A stretch of DNA of 64,000 nucleotides, from assembly GCA_036426205.1 (NCBI GenBank), contig WSYH01002457.1:22487-86486 (forward strand), read 5' to 3'. Positions 43,356 to 55,816 of this stretch are shown here, one piece after another. The notes beneath the pieces are model-generated. The model was not told the origin of the DNA. It was given only the letters and a program-made list of their open reading frames with translations, and ran no database searches. Within the stretch, counting starts at the first letter, position 1; every line of letters begins with the position of its first letter. The position numbers and the translations under genes were made by a program. Source of the stretch: Ascaphus truei. Lineage: Eukaryota > Chordata > Amphibia > Anura > Ascaphidae.

Positions 43356-45159
43356 CTGTATACAGCACAAACGGATATAAAGTGTCAGAGTCATTTTCTT
43401 GACAGTATAAAACACACATGGATACAGTATCTACAACGAGGTGTGCAACTTCTTCTGGATACAATAGGGCCAATTTAGAGTTGGCTGACAACAGCAGAAT
43501 CGCAGCACAAACTCATTTCATGGGGCAGATGGACGGTTTGTGACTTGTAAATATAAGATCTCAATTTAGAGTTGGCCAAATATTGGCTCAAAAGCCAATT
43601 TACATGAGGGTCATTCACATAATGACTTGACAGGCCGAGGGGAGGCATGCCTACTGTAATACTCATTTATTTAAATGAGCTCAACATGAGCATACGCAGA
43701 GTCACTTCAAATAACACCTGTCTTGTTTTAGCATCCTATTTAGCGTTGGATTAACAGATGTTCTGTATTTAAGGAAAGCCCTTCTCAATTATGTACCTAT
43801 AGGGACCAGGTGCTAATCAGAATACACTAAAAGAAACCAGCATTTGCAGCACACATATTCAGTGACCATGGATGCAATTGCTGCTCTATTGATGCCCTGA
43901 CACTGCCTGGTACCCGCTAGCAGGATATTCTTCAGTATAGACCAAGACTCTGGAGATGAAGGGAAGTCATTTATGGGGCTAGAGGTAATATATTTGGAAT
44001 GCCTAATGATAAGGTGCTGTGGAGGTACAGCCTAACTCCTCACATCATCACGGATATTTTGGAGTTTACTCAGGCTTATCTAGAGCCTAAAATATACATT
44101 AGAACAGTTCTCTCTCCAATGATCTAAGCTCAGTTGATGCAGACTAAGGTCAGTCCCCCAAAAGTCAAGTTTTTAAGGGCATGTGCTGAAGCAATTAAGT
44201 ACAAACATTATCCAGATATAATTATTCAGCATAGCTGTATGACTGCACATAGCCAATTAAACTAATCTAAGACTTTATTATCTTATTAGCTGCTAATGAC
44301 TCTGTAGAGTGGCTAACTCCAAATCGTCTCCTAATTCCAGAAGTAGCGATGGTGCTAAAATGTTACCACCGTTATATTTGCGATTATGTCTAAACTCGAT
44401 CTGTCCATGGTGTCCAGACCAGCCTTCATTAAAGTATATATCACACATCGATACAATGTGTCAGGACGTCACACTATAAATGACATGTGGTTATGATGTG
44501 CAAAGTGAAAGAAAAAAAACCCGTGCAACAACCTCCTACACAACCCCTAAAAGATATTTTGGCAGCAAGAGGTTAATCCCAAAGAGTTCGATTGGTTCAC
44601 AGTGCGCTCTTCCTGGAAGGGAATCAACCTTCAGGTCATTGTCATTTACGGCAAACACTGGGAGTCAAATGTAGATAAAGCCTATCAGCTGCTCACTTGG
44701 AAACTGATCCCGTCACCATCTTCCTCTGCAACAGCCATAGAACCAATCCCCATATTCCCATAGATCTGTCCCTGTAGCAATGGTGGCCAAACTAAGGGCC
44801 AGCCACTTCATCCTATGTGTTTTAAAGCAATGCATGGATACGAACTGTAACCCCCTTGTACTGTAAGTGCAGGCAGCTGACACACATACACCGTCTCTTG
44901 GCTGCAATAGGAAACTACAACTCCCAGCATGCTGTGCTGCAGCAGGGGGACACTTCCCATACCGGAGGATGTGACTTGTGATGGACAGGGCCTCAGCCAA
45001 TGAGATTTGTGGTAATAATACTATTTTATCCTACACGCATTTATCTCATAACTTGCCACCTAGAGTCTATTGAGAAATCTTTTATAAAGAAGCCTTCACG
45101 AGCTGCCCCAGGCTCCGTGCTATTAAGGGAGGAATAGTGCAGAGTGAAGGAGTACTTCA
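43356..45159. other. MASP1 intron, no exon seen
   Basis: Unique-looking sequence. 43560-43800 and 44000-44400 show no repeat I recognise. Confidence 0.4.
44915..44934. promoter_or_regulatory. ACTACAACTCCCAGCATGC motif (ZNF143-type site)
   Basis: A perfect match to the long consensus bound by ZNF143/SBF in vertebrate promoters (ACTACAANTCCCAGNATGC). It sits in an intron with no visible promoter and may be carried by an old repeat. Confidence 0.45.
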
Positions 45160-46054
45160 GTATTAGGCAGGGCTGCCACCTCACCGGGATTGACCTGGAA
45201 ACTCCGGGTTTCGGTGTAAGAAATCCAATTTAGCAATAATTATATTGTAATGAATGAATCTGTTATCAAAGGCAGAATGTTAAAGTATACAGTATAATAG
45301 TCTGGACTTTCCTTCATATCTATATATTATCTGATTGTATATTCAGTTATTGTTACATGTGCAGTATTCTAAGTGAAAGGTCAGATCTATTCTGACAGAC
45401 AGAATTGACCCAAAAGGTCAATTCGTGGCCTCAAGTTGTTGAACAGCTGCAAGTCCTAACTGGGAAAAATGCTGCATAAGACTTTTCAATTCAGTAAGTT
45501 TGAAACTACTTATATGTTCAGAAGTAGTTCATATGACATCAGTAATGTAGGTGAATACCATGTTGGGATATAACATCTTAAAGGTTAAAATGGCTGACTG
45601 GGTGGGTCTTTATGGATAAATACAGCAGTGAGCTTAGTGAGTTTAGAAAGGAAGGATGGAGAGAAGATAGGCCAGACGCAGAAAGACCAGGCCAGATTGA
45701 TAATACCATGAAGAGGAGAAAAGGACATGTTAATACCTGAAGAGAATATTAACAGAAAGAAGGTTACTATGTGCAACTATTCTTAAGAATATCAATCTAT
45801 TTGAAACATCACCATCGTCATTCTTACTATTTTTGTATGTAAGTAATTATTTTCAAAATAAACGTTTTGTTTTTGTGTGCAAACGACAAGAATGCTGAAT
45901 TCTGTTATACTGATGTGAATCTACAGAAAAAGCGAATTTAAGGACATTTAACATTCGGGCACTGGGTTTAGCCTGTCAATCTCCGAGTGGCGGCGGGGTG
46001 TGGCGTGCTGTGGCGGCGTCTCCGGCATTCTCTGGTATTCTTTTGCAATTCCCC

Positions 46055-46213
46055 CTCCAACTGCAGTGAACATGGCTTTTGACGCCGCGTTGCCATGACA
46101 ACGGGACACTACGTGACATCATGAATCTACGTGACGCCGTGTAGTGTCACGACGTCACATAGTGTCCTGTTGTCGTGGCAATGCCGCGCAGCCATGTTCA
46201 CTGCAGTTGGAGG
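46055..46213. repeat. long hairpin inside hAT element
   Basis: The left arm runs CAACTGCAGTGAACATGGC ... GTTGCCATGACAACGGGACA CTACGTGACATCATG. The right arm is the inverse, ... CATAGTGTCCTGTTGTCG, GGCAATGCCGCGCAGCCATG, TTCACTGCAGTTGG. Arms of about 75 bp with scattered mismatches; the centre holds ACGTCAC motifs. Confidence 0.85.
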
Positions 46214-46244
46214 GGGAGTTCCAGCAGGATGCCGAGATGCGCCG

Positions 46245-46752
46245 CCGCAGCACGCCGCACCACGCCACACCGCACCACGCCACACCACGCCGCACCACGC
46301 CACACCACGCCACACCGCACCACGCCACACCACACCGCACCACGCCGCAGCACGCCGCACCACGCCGCACCACGCCACACCACACCGCACCACGCCACAC
46401 CACACCGCACCACGCCACACCACACCGCACCACGCCGCAGCACGCCGCACCACGCCGCACCACGCCGCAGCACTCCGCACCAAGCCGCAGCACTCCGCAC
46501 CACGCTGCAGCACTCCGCACCAAGCCGCAGCACTCCGCACCAAGCCGCAGCACTCCGCACCACGCCGCAGCACTCCGCACCACGCCGCAGCACTCCGCAC
46601 CACGCCGCAGCACTCCGCACCACGCCGCACCAAGCCGCAGCACTCCGCACCACGCCGCAGCACTCCGCACCAAGCCGCAGCACTCAGCACCACGCGCAGC
46701 ACTCCGCACCACGCCGCAGCACCCGCACCACGCCGCAGCACTCCGCACCAAG
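46245..46752. repeat. GC-rich CCGCACCACG/CAGCACTCCG tandem array
   Basis: Short units CACGCCGCAC, CACGCCACAC and, in the right half, CGCAGCACTCCGCAC with CACG or CAAG. Long open frames on both strands (Thr/Pro/His- or Ala/Cys/Gly-rich) are artefacts. Confidence 0.95.
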
Positions 46753-46820
46753 TAAGGGATTTTTTTTTTACATTTTCTCCGGGTTGGCCTTCAGTAGAAG
46801 GTGGCAGCCCTGCTATTAGG

Positions 46821-47800
46821 TGATACCTTTTTTATCTGGGCTAACAATTGATATTGTATGATATAATAATCACCTAATACTAAAGTACTCCACTTATTCT
46901 GCACTATGGCAACTGGACTAACACGGCTATTTCTATCTGTAATAAAAGAGCCTGTCTGTCTGTCTGTCTGTCAGCACCATACCTCCAAAACCATGAAACC
47001 TAGAGACCCGAAATGATGCATGCGTACTAAGGACACCCTAGGGGCATGCACCTGAGGGTTATTTTTTTATTTTGGGAGGCAGCTGATTGACTTTTGCTTT
47101 GCAGTGAAGCATGTATTTGGTCACCGCGCTGAGCCAGCGGCCTTCCGAACATTCCTATCGGGGAGAGACCGGGCGGTGGTATAAGAGGGGAGAGAGATGG
47201 GGGTGTAAGAGGAAGGGTGAAAGGTGGAGGTGTAAGAGTGTGAGGGGGAGAGGTGGGGGTATAAGGGAGTGAGGGGGGAGAGGTTAGGGTGTAAGGGGGG
47301 AGGAAGAGTTAAAGAGGGGAAAAGGGGGAGTGAGAGACAGGGGGAGGGAGAAAGGTCACTGAAGGGGTGTGAGTGTCACTGAGAGGGAAGGTCGCTGAGG
47401 GAGTGTCAGTGAAGAGAGTGTATGTCACTATCATTTGGGGTGGGAGTTTCAGTGACTGGGGGTTGGGGGTGCAGCCTCACTTATTGGAAGGTGGAATTAT
47501 TGATCAGGTTAAAGAGGACACAATTATCGATTGAGTCACAGTTTCAAGTCAACGTGAGAAGCCGGGTACTTTAGCTAGTTTACGTGCAACTGAGCGGAAC
47601 ATTATGGCCCGAACACAATGAGGTCATCAGTGACATCAGAATGGGAGGGTGTGGCTAAGTTTCAGCTGCTGCCATTTGCCTGGATCAGAAGTATTCATTG
47701 GTCAGAATACAGGCTGCCTTTAGATAGCTAGGCAACTGATCACAGCATTGTCAGGTCACATGAGCTCATCAGGACATCATAATGCACAGAGTGTTAGGGA
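46821..47800. other. no gene seen; microsatellite and G-rich tract
   Basis: (CTGT)n at 46950-46972 and a degenerate GGGGGAGAGGTG tract at 47160-47470. No exon seen. Confidence 0.5.
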
Positions 47801-47801
47801 G

Positions 47802-47808
47802 CTATAAA
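47802..47808 (+). promoter_or_regulatory. TATA box (TATAAAT)
   Basis: GAGCTATAAATGCTGAAGC lies about 45 bp before an ATG (ATGGTGCAAAGG, 47845) and upstream of the damaged coiled-coil frame. The layout resembles an LTR or retrocopy promoter. Confidence 0.35.
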
Positions 47809-47966
47809 TGCTGAAGCTAAGAGGAGTTATCATTCATTCATCAGCATGGTGCAAAGGAGGAGGAGAGTTTCCGTGTATCGGCATCAATAACATCCTGATG
47901 ACCCATCGAGGAACAGAGAGTTGTGAGTGCAGTTTATTCTAACAAAAGGCCAGATGGGACAAGTGA

Positions 47967-48518
47967 TGGGAGGCACTTGGGGTTAATAAGAATCCCGCCC
48001 AAGTTGAAGTGCTGAAGATAAATAGTGTGGAACCAAACACAGAACTTGTGGTGAATGACCGGTCTCTAGTCTCAAACGCTGAAGGTACGCTGATGGAGAA
48101 AGGTCCAAAAGCCATCGCCGCTAAACAATGCTGACTGTTACTGTCTTTACAAGAGAAGGTCAAACAGTCACTGTCGAGAGAACGCAATGAGCTGACCAAT
48201 GAGTTCAAGGCTCTTCTGCAGGGTAAGGGAGACTCTGAGCACAGGAGGAAGAAGACGGAGATGCATCTTCAGGATTTGCAGATCAAGGTCACAGAGCGGG
48301 ATAGAATCCGGGCTGTGCTTGCAGAGATAGCCAACAGACTGCAGGATGCTCAGGAACTTTTCCAAAAAGTAACACATCAAAAGCAGCGCTTCAACGCTAA
48401 AATCAAACAAGTGAAAGACAAGAAAGTATCAAAGTACCAGTCTGCAGGCCCAGAAGACCCAGTTCTTGCCCTGAAGGAAAAACTCTTCAACTGGAAGGCA
48501 AGGAAAAAGAAGAGATGA
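47967..48518 (+). pseudogene. damaged coiled-coil protein frame
   Basis: One frame is open from 47967 to 48518 except for a TGA at 48132-48134. The first part reads NSVEPNTELVVNDRSLVSNAE. The second is a strongly charged helix, EKVKQSLSRERNELTNEFKA, HLQDLQIKVTERDRIRAVLA and EIANRLQDAQELFQKVTHQK, ending KLFNWKARKKKR. Heptad spacing suggests a coiled coil of a cytoskeletal or gag-like protein; I do not recognise the family. No splice sites seen, so a retrocopy or the coding part of an LTR element is possible. A related LTR-like end follows at 48830. Confidence 0.45.
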
Positions 48519-48829
48519 TGTCAGACGTCTCTAACCAAGAGGCTGGTGCACGGGAATAGTGCACGGGCCGCGTCACAGGACAATGGTATGATGGGTAGGG
48601 GTATATGTGATACCATCACTGTCCTCTTGGACTGCCTGGGTTGTTAATCCCAGGAAGAAGAAGGAAGGATGCAAGACTGTGCTTAAGCGGATGTCCTGTC
48701 CTTAACATTGGATTTACAGAGGAGAGATTCTCTGAGCTCTCGTGGGGCCAAGCTCCCCTAGAAAGGAAGGATGTGAGACTGTGCTGAAGCGGAGATGTCT
48801 GCTCCAAACGTTGGAATAACAGATAAGAG

Positions 48830-49050
48830 AAACCCTATATTGCTGTGTGCAGAGACTATATATATGGTTAACTGTAATAGTACCTGTTTTGGGGTGGTAA
48901 CCAGGTTAGCTGTCCATCCAGATAGTAAGGGTTGAAGCTGAATGTGCAGTTAGTCTCCTAAGAGGAGTAGGCGTTTGTTTTATGATTTTGTTTTGACTTA
49001 AAGGGATGTGGGCCTGTTAGTGTATTATTTAATCCTTGTAAATAAACGCC
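48830..49050 (+). mobile_element. LTR-like 3' end
   Basis: TTGGGGTGGTAACCAGGTTAG, CTGTCCATCCAG, AGAGGAGTAGGCGTTTGTTTT and AATAAACGCC. The same order of motifs occurs at 62935-63090. The AATAAA (49040) would be the polyadenylation signal. Confidence 0.45.
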
Positions 49051-49121
49051 ATATAGAGAAATACTATGTTTCCTGCCTTAATCTGGGACACAAGATCCTA
49101 TGCTGTGATGGAGACATCACA

Positions 49122-49165
<44 letters not shown>
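49122..49165. repeat. (TG)n(TA)n microsatellite
   Basis: About 17 TG units followed by TATATATA. Confidence 0.95.
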
Positions 49166-49166
<1 letters not shown>

Positions 49167-52100
49167 GAAAATGGAAATATTACTGTGTGCTCATTTGCAT
49201 GTCTTAGACAGGTCTGCAACCCCGCCTTTCACCATTATCACCCAGCATATATATTCAAATACAATTGTAGTCCTTACACATGTGGACAGCATCCTATTAA
49301 ATACCATAAAGGATCTTTCACATCCAACACACTTTACAATGATGTCAGCAGCCACCTCTGGGGAGAATGTGAGAGGAGAATGAAAATGACAACTCTTGTC
49401 AATTTATGTTCTCCACTAGAGAAGGGTGATTTTTTTTGCGGATTAGGATCCGCCTCAAATCAGCTGGTTCCTTTGGATCCGCCGGTTCCTTTGGATCCAC
49501 GAATCACTCTCCAAAAGAGCAACCCGCAATTAAAAAAAAAAATCAGTGACAAAGAACAATCCGTTTCCAGACGGATGTTTAAGAATCTGTTAGGCAGAGA
49601 TGTCTGTGCTGAAAAAGGAGCACACTTGAGGTACCCTGGGAGATATGCTAATGACTATGCAAAGTATATTTAAATGAGTCCCGTCCCACCCATCCTAAAA
49701 GGATTTCCATACCAACTAGATAGAGTCGATAATAAGCCTAAGGCACCAACCTAATGACTGGAATGGTGTCAGACCCAGCAGGACTAGAACCCACAGTCAC
49801 AGCATTTCCTAGACCACAGCTCTAGCAGTGTGAGCTAAAAAAGCTGCTGGGTAGTATTTTGTCACATCAAATTTTTAGCTGCTCACTGCGCACACAGGTA
49901 ACTAATCCAGCTATTAGCGTATCTCACAGGTATCTCAGGTGTGCTTCACAAGGAACAGTAACCTGTCACCCAGGAAGTGGAAGTGGCCTGCTTTTAAAGG
50001 AAGCCATGGGGAGGGAGCTACTACAGGTATGAGCACTCATGCTGGTGCTACATGAAGGATATGCACAAAGTTGGCTACGGTATAACAGAACAGGGACAAA
50101 AATATTCACTGTGCCATCTGCCACACACATACTGAATTAAAATACTTTATTTTACAATAAATAAAACTGTACTAACTGCAGGAAGTGATTCCGCTGGTTT
50201 CTCCCAGCACATATGAGGAATAGGGTATGGTGTTAGACCCAACAGGATCAGAAGTTGAACCCCACACAATCTCCGTTACTCAGTATAACAGCTCTATCAG
50301 TGTGAGCCAAACCAGCTGATGGGTTGCAGTGCACACTGCCTACTAACAGTATATCTGCAAGCAAGGCTGTCGAAGGGGGGGGGGGGGATAAATACATGGG
50401 GGAGTAAATAAAGAGAATAGCATGTGTGAGAGAAGAGAAGAGGGGGAAATAAGATAAATAGATGTGGGAAACGCGTCAGGAACATTTATGTGCTGTTTTA
50501 ACCTTGGCATACATGCCCAATAAAGTTTATTGATTTTACTCCAGACCAGCCTCCTTCTCTAGCACCAGCGGTGCCCAGTTTTTCTTTCTTCATGGGTATT
50601 ATTGTATTCAATGACTGCTTTGAATAAATCCGCCCTGGTTTTTAAGTATGCAATCTGCATGTGAATGTTTAGTATGGGATTGGTTTTGTCAAAATGGTCC
50701 GCGGAATTTCGGGTTATTTTAAAGAAAAAGGTATTTATTGTAGAAAGTGTCTCACCTCGCCCGATGCTACAGTATGTGTCTATAGCAGTGTTTTCTAAGG
50801 GGTTCACCAAAATAAATATGTAATGGTGGATTCCAGGCAGTATAGTGGGTTCCTGAGCCTCTGTGAGGATCACACTCAGGTCTATAACTACCCCCATACC
50901 CCAGGTCTATAACTACCCCCCATGGGACCCGAATTTACCATAGGGTGGAGGGATTAAGAGTGGGGTGGTCATGCTCCCTTTTATTTGTCCTGGACCCCAA
51001 GATCTCTGTTGGTGGCCCTCTTGGCAATATACGCAGCTCAGTACATAGAATTGTACTAGGGAGTCCCTGCCCCATACAGTTTAAAATCTACTTTTGGTCA
51101 CAAGGAGCTGACCCTAGGTTTCCAACTGGTCTCACTCTCTTTAAAGGCAGCGTCACCAGCACCCAGCCACTCCTTCAGGGTATTATTCCATGCTCTATTA
51201 GCCTCTGTTACTGGCTCCTCAAATCTTTCCCAAACCCTGGGAGAAAAATTCCCACAATATTATCCATAAAATGAAATGAAGGCTTTAGCTTCAAGCACGT
51301 TCCACAAAGACCTGCAAAGAAATCCAAGGCTTGGCCGGGGAGAGCCAATAAAGCTAATATCTCTCAGTGGGACAAAGGATGGATTTACAGGTCTCTCCCA
51401 AGGCAGAGAGAGCAGAGGCAGACAAAGGGAGCCGGCTGATATTGAGCCTGTTTTGCTTCTATGGGAACTTGTTATCACAGAAATTATACAGCCCGGCTTG
51501 ATATACATAGGCCCAACTAATGTTTTAAGGGCAAGGGTTATACAAGCTGTGAGAGAGAGAGAAATAAAGAGAATAATAGAGCTTTGCTTTGGAGGGGGGC
51601 TCCATTCCGGCAGGACTAAGCCCCGAGTATTGTCAGAGCTCAGCAGGAAACCGTTTACAGTTTCCATTGGTTTCTCTGCACGGGGACTCCGAGTTAAAAG
51701 GCTAAAGAGGTCCGTTTATAAGGGTGTGCGCAGCTGTGGGTTAGCGAGTTTATGTGTGATCTTTTGCGGGATTTAGCAAATCAGGCGAAATTCCCTGATC
51801 ACTTTTCACAAAAAGAATTCAGAAAATGTACAAGTCACAAAAAAATCACCAAGCATAAAAAAGTCATCGTCCATTATTACACATTACCAGATCCGCTCTT
51901 AAATTATCCAGCGGTTGTTTCTTCTTCACATTTTGCATCAATTTATCTTACTGCATTGGGGGCACACACCATTCGGGTTGGGGGTATTAATACAGATACT
52001 GGCAAAAGGGGAGAGTTGGGAAGGTGGCATGGGCGTGGTGGGCGTGGTGGGCGTGGTATTGATGGTGATGACTAGAGAAGGATGAATCCGTCAAATCAGT

Positions 52101-52734
52101 TACCCGGATATTCTCGCATTTTTCCCCCCAAAATCCGTTTTGCGGAGTAAGAACCACGAACGGACGTGGTCGGTTGTAAACCACGTGGAGTCATCAGAAT
52201 CCGCCATTGGATACAACCCGTGGACGTATCTGTAGAATCCACGGAGTGTATTGGAAATAATCATTAAAAAAAGTCGCAAAACAAAAATCACCGTTTTTGA
52301 AATGGATCTGCTGAAATCATCGGACCAAAGCAACCGGCCAATCCGCTGCAGATCCAACTGCGCCCCAAAAATTCGCCCATCTCTAGCCGTGACAGAAAAG
52401 GACTCTAGTGGGAGCCTAGCGAAAACATTCTGCTACAACTAATAAATCAGCCGTGTTAGGTGGACACCAGCAGCCTTCTAGACCTGAGAGAAATTAAACT
52501 CAAAGTGAGATTTTATTATCATCGTCTGCATCCCCCTCTCTGCTCCCAAAAGTAGTCATGATGTTGTTGGGGGGGGGGGGGTTTGGGGGGGGGGGGGAGG
52601 TTGTGTGAAAATCAGGGCACAAGGGCAGAACAGGTTGTCCAGAAAGAACTGTGTGTTACTGGCACCTCGTAAGTGAGAGGGAAGAACCTATCGCTGGATG
52701 TACTCCCGAGTCCCACACTAGAAACACTACTTCA
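49166..52734. other. MASP1 intron, no exon seen
   Basis: Several plus and minus open frames (for example 51276-51776) show no recognisable domain. G runs at 50376-50388 and 52568-52602 (G13, TTTG, G15) are possible quadruplex sites. 52080-52390 contains inverted GGATCC/CCACGGAT-type fragments resembling a diverged repeat also seen at 49435-49500. Confidence 0.4.
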
Positions 52735-52860
52735 CAGGTGGCCAAATGCAGTCCTCAAGGGTCACCAACAGGTCAGGTTTTAAGGATATCCCTGCTTCAG
52801 CACAGGAGACGCAATCAGGGGTTCAGTCAACAACTGAGGCACAACCTTAGGGTTTAAAGC
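52735..52860. mobile_element. palindromic MITE, left half
   Basis: GGTGGCCAAATGCAGTCCTC, GTCAGGTTTTAAGGATATCC, TGCTTCAGCACAGGAGACG, then a decayed right half. Same family as 18695-18873. Confidence 0.75.
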
Positions 52861-53103
52861 CCCCGGGTCACATGGGCCAATAGGAAGCTGCATATGATGT
52901 CGGCACATACCCTAGGGACAGGTGTGAGAGGAGTACCATGGCGAAGGTGACAATATTTGGTGGGTGGTGCAGCATAGATAGCACCAATAGGGGAGGAGCA
53001 GGACATCTCCTAGAGTGGCACTTAGCACAGCAACATCTACCCCAATCTCATCAAGTTAGGGGCAATTAGTCTCTTAGGCACACTCATAAGCCTCTCATCG
53101 TGA

Positions 53104-53590
53104 CTCTCTGACACTCTCGCTTTCTCTCTCTCTGATGCTCTCTCTGATGCTCACACTCTCTGACGCTCTCTCTCTCGCAGGTGCTCTCTCTGATGCGCTC
53201 TCTCTCTCACTGACTCTCTCACTCTCTGACACTCACTCACTCTCTCTCTCTTACACTCACTCTCTCTCTGACACTCACTCTCTCTCTCTGACACTCACAC
53301 TCTCTCTGACACTCTCAATCTCTCTGACACTCTCACTCTCTCTGACACTCTCACTCTCTCTGACACTCTCACTCGTCTTGACACTCACTCTCTCTGACAC
53401 TCTCACTCTCTCTGACACTCTCACTCTCTCTGACACTCTCACTCTCTCTGACACTCTCACTCTCTCTGACTCTCTCTGTGTCTCAGACTCTCTCTCTCTC
53501 TGACTCTGTCACAGACTCTCTCTCTCTGACACTCACTCTCTCTGACTCTCTCTGTGTCTCAGACTCTCTCTCTCTGACACTCTCTCCTAT
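53104..53590. repeat. CTCTCTCTGACACTCTCA microsatellite/minisatellite
   Basis: Mostly 18-bp units TCTGACACTCTCACTCTC, expanded from (CT)n. Open frames are artefacts. Confidence 0.95.
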
Positions 53591-53967
53591 GCCCTTTTGC
53601 TTCCTAACCCACCCAACACCAACACAGAAGCACATGGCGGTGTGTCACATGACCCGTTATATACTGTACTGCCATGTTTGCTAAATTCGGGCAGAAGTCA
53701 CTAAATTTAGCTGTTATCTAGCGAAAATGTTATGCCGAATACTATTGTGGTGATTGCAGACGGTTTGTGAGAGGGAGAGTGACAGTATGAAGAGGTATTA
53801 ATGGTGCAAATAAACTATACAGATAAGGGACATGCGCAGTGAGGATAATCTGTCATTTAAAGGGTTACATTGATATTTAGCATTAAATGTCCCAAGTAAT
53901 GTTAGGCAAACTATTTTAAGATTGCCAGTGTGCTGTACCTATATGAAGTAATTCAGTATTGCCTATA

Positions 53968-54215
53968 TTCTCTCTCTCTGACCCTCTCTCACTCTCTCTC
54001 TGACCCTCTCTGACTCTCTCTCTGACCCTTTCTCTGACCCTCTCTCTGACCCTTTCTGACTCTCTCTCTGACCCTTTCTGATCCCTCTCTGACTCCCTCT
54101 CTGACCCTCTCTCTGACCCTCTCTCTGACTCCCTCTCTGACTCTCTCTCTGACCCTCTCTCCCTCACCCTGACCTTCTCCCTGACCCTCTCCCTCACTCT
54201 CTCTGACCCTCTCTT
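53968..54215. repeat. CTCTCTCTGACCC tandem repeat
   Basis: Variable 10-16 bp units of TCTCTCTGACCC and TCTCTGACTC. Confidence 0.95.
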
Positions 54216-54721
54216 TCAGTTTGCAGGACAGGACAGTCTTCCAGAAGTGATTTCGTAAAGCTGTCAATTATACGAAAAATGTTTACACCGTTATCCACCC
54301 CAAGAAAAAACATTTCATTAGCGGCCTCCTCTCCGGACAGAACATCAATCAGTGAGCAAGAAAGAGCAAATATTAACTGAGCCCGGAGACCTTTGTGTTT
54401 ATTCCAGGGCTGAGGACATCTCTCTGTGCCACATTCCCTGGAACGGACCTTGCGAGAGATAAGTACCCAGACACTGTAAATAAACGGCCATGGATTTCCT
54501 GACTTCCCACGTACACTGTAGTGAAATCTTTATTTTGCATGTATGGGGTTCTAATAAATAATAAATGCCTTGTTTGCACTGAAACATTGCAATGACAATG
54601 TCCTTATATTATAATTCTGTTGCACTTGGTATATTTTGTGTCTGTACTAATATATAACTCCTTGAGAACCAGAGTAACAACGAGTGCCCCTCTGACAACT
54701 CTCAAAATAGTCTAACTCGGG

Positions 54722-55095
54722 GGTGGTCAACTCCACCAACAGGTCAGGTTTTCAGGATATCCCTGCTTCAGCACAAGTGGTTCAATCAGTGACTCAGTCA
54801 TTATGATTGAGCCACGTATGCTGTAGCAGGGATATCCTGAAAACCTGACCTGTTGGTGGCCCTTGAAGACTGGAGTTGGACACCACTTGTCCAACTTAAA
54901 TATTCATTGTTACTGTAACCCAGAGGTTCCCAAGTCCAGTCTTCGATGTACCAACAGGTCAGGTTTACAGGGTATCCCTGCTTCAGCACAGGTGGCTCAG
55001 TCAACGACTAAGACAATTATGCTGAAGCAGGTTCATCCTGAACACCTGACCTGTTGGTGGCCGTTGAGGACTGGAGTTTGCCACCCCAGCTGTAA
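54722..55095. mobile_element. two palindromic MITE copies side by side
   Basis: The first copy (54722-54890) and second copy (54920-55095) each read GTCAGGTTTTCAGGATATCC ... TGCTTCAGCACA ... GAAGCAGG(GATATC)CTG AAAACCTGACCTGTTGG. The first is an almost perfect foldback. Confidence 0.9.
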
Positions 55096-55204
55096 CCTAT
55101 CTCTGGGCAGAGGTTAAAGTGCAATTGAACTGTGGTTCTACTGTATGTCTGATTTGACCAGAGAGGCAAAGCACCCCTTCCCCCTCCCCCCCCCCAGCTA
55201 CATC

Positions 55205-55610
55205 TGTATGTTATTTATAAAATGTTTTACCAGAAGTAATACATTGAGAGTTACCTCTCGTCTTCATGTATGTCCTGGGCACAGAGTTATGATAACAAAT
55301 AATACATAGTTACATAAGTGAACAGGGGTATACATTATATACAAGACATTGCATGCACAGTTAGAGATAATATATATTATAGGCGTATGTAACACTTACA
55401 GACCAGATTAAAATGTGTGACAGCTTTAGTTTTGAAAGAATTTAGACTGGTTTCGGCTGTGAGTCTCCGGTAGACTGTTCCAGTTTTGGGGTGCACGGTA
55501 AGAGGAGGAGCGGCCGGATACTTTGCTGAACCTTGAGACCATGAACAGTCTTTTGGAGTCAGATCTCAGGTGATAAGTGCTGCGTGTGGTAGGGGTGAGG
55601 AGCTTCTTCA
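55205..55610 (-). mobile_element. LINE fragment: C-terminal RT region and 3' UTR
   Basis: The minus strand encodes HLRSDSKRLFMVSRFSK, SYRAPQNWNSLPE and a frame-worn F..K..L tail, the usual end of L2/CR1-like polymerases. The 3' part (55205-55380) is the source sequence of the fragments at 35268 and the array at 35840. Confidence 0.7.
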
Positions 55611-55816
55611 GATATGTGCAGTATGTGTATGATTGTACGTATGCATTTATTTACAGTTTCCCAGGGGAATGTATACCTGAGACTGTGTATATATGTGTGC
55701 AAGTCCTATCACAATCCTTTTGTCCTTAATGGCCATTACAATGTGTTTTTCCCTGTGGCCCCTTTGATACCCCCATTATCACACCGACTTATTATTATAA
55801 CGTGCTAATGTGTTAC

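Larger units (their letters stand above)
45168..46812. mobile_element. hAT-type element with internal hairpin and GC-rich array
   Basis: Ends CAGGGCTGCCACCT (45168) and, inverted, AGGTGGCAGCCCTG (to 46812). Flanks GTATTAGG (45160-45167) and CTATTAGG (46813-46820) are an 8-bp target duplication with one mismatch. The interior is AT-rich without transposase, then the hairpin at 46055-46213 and the tandem array at 46245-46752. It lies inside MASP1 intron 2 (between CUB1a and CUB1b). Confidence 0.85.

Noticed and set aside
46127..46823. Long Thr/Pro/His- and Cys/Gly/Val-rich frames on both strands
   Set aside because: Low-complexity GC array; several overlapping frames in both strands cannot all be genes.
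49008..49673. 221-codon plus-strand frame
   Set aside because: Runs through a (TG)n microsatellite and non-coding sequence; no recognisable similarity.
51276..51776. 166-codon plus-strand frame
   Set aside because: No domain, no promoter or splice context, and a minus-strand frame of similar length overlaps it.
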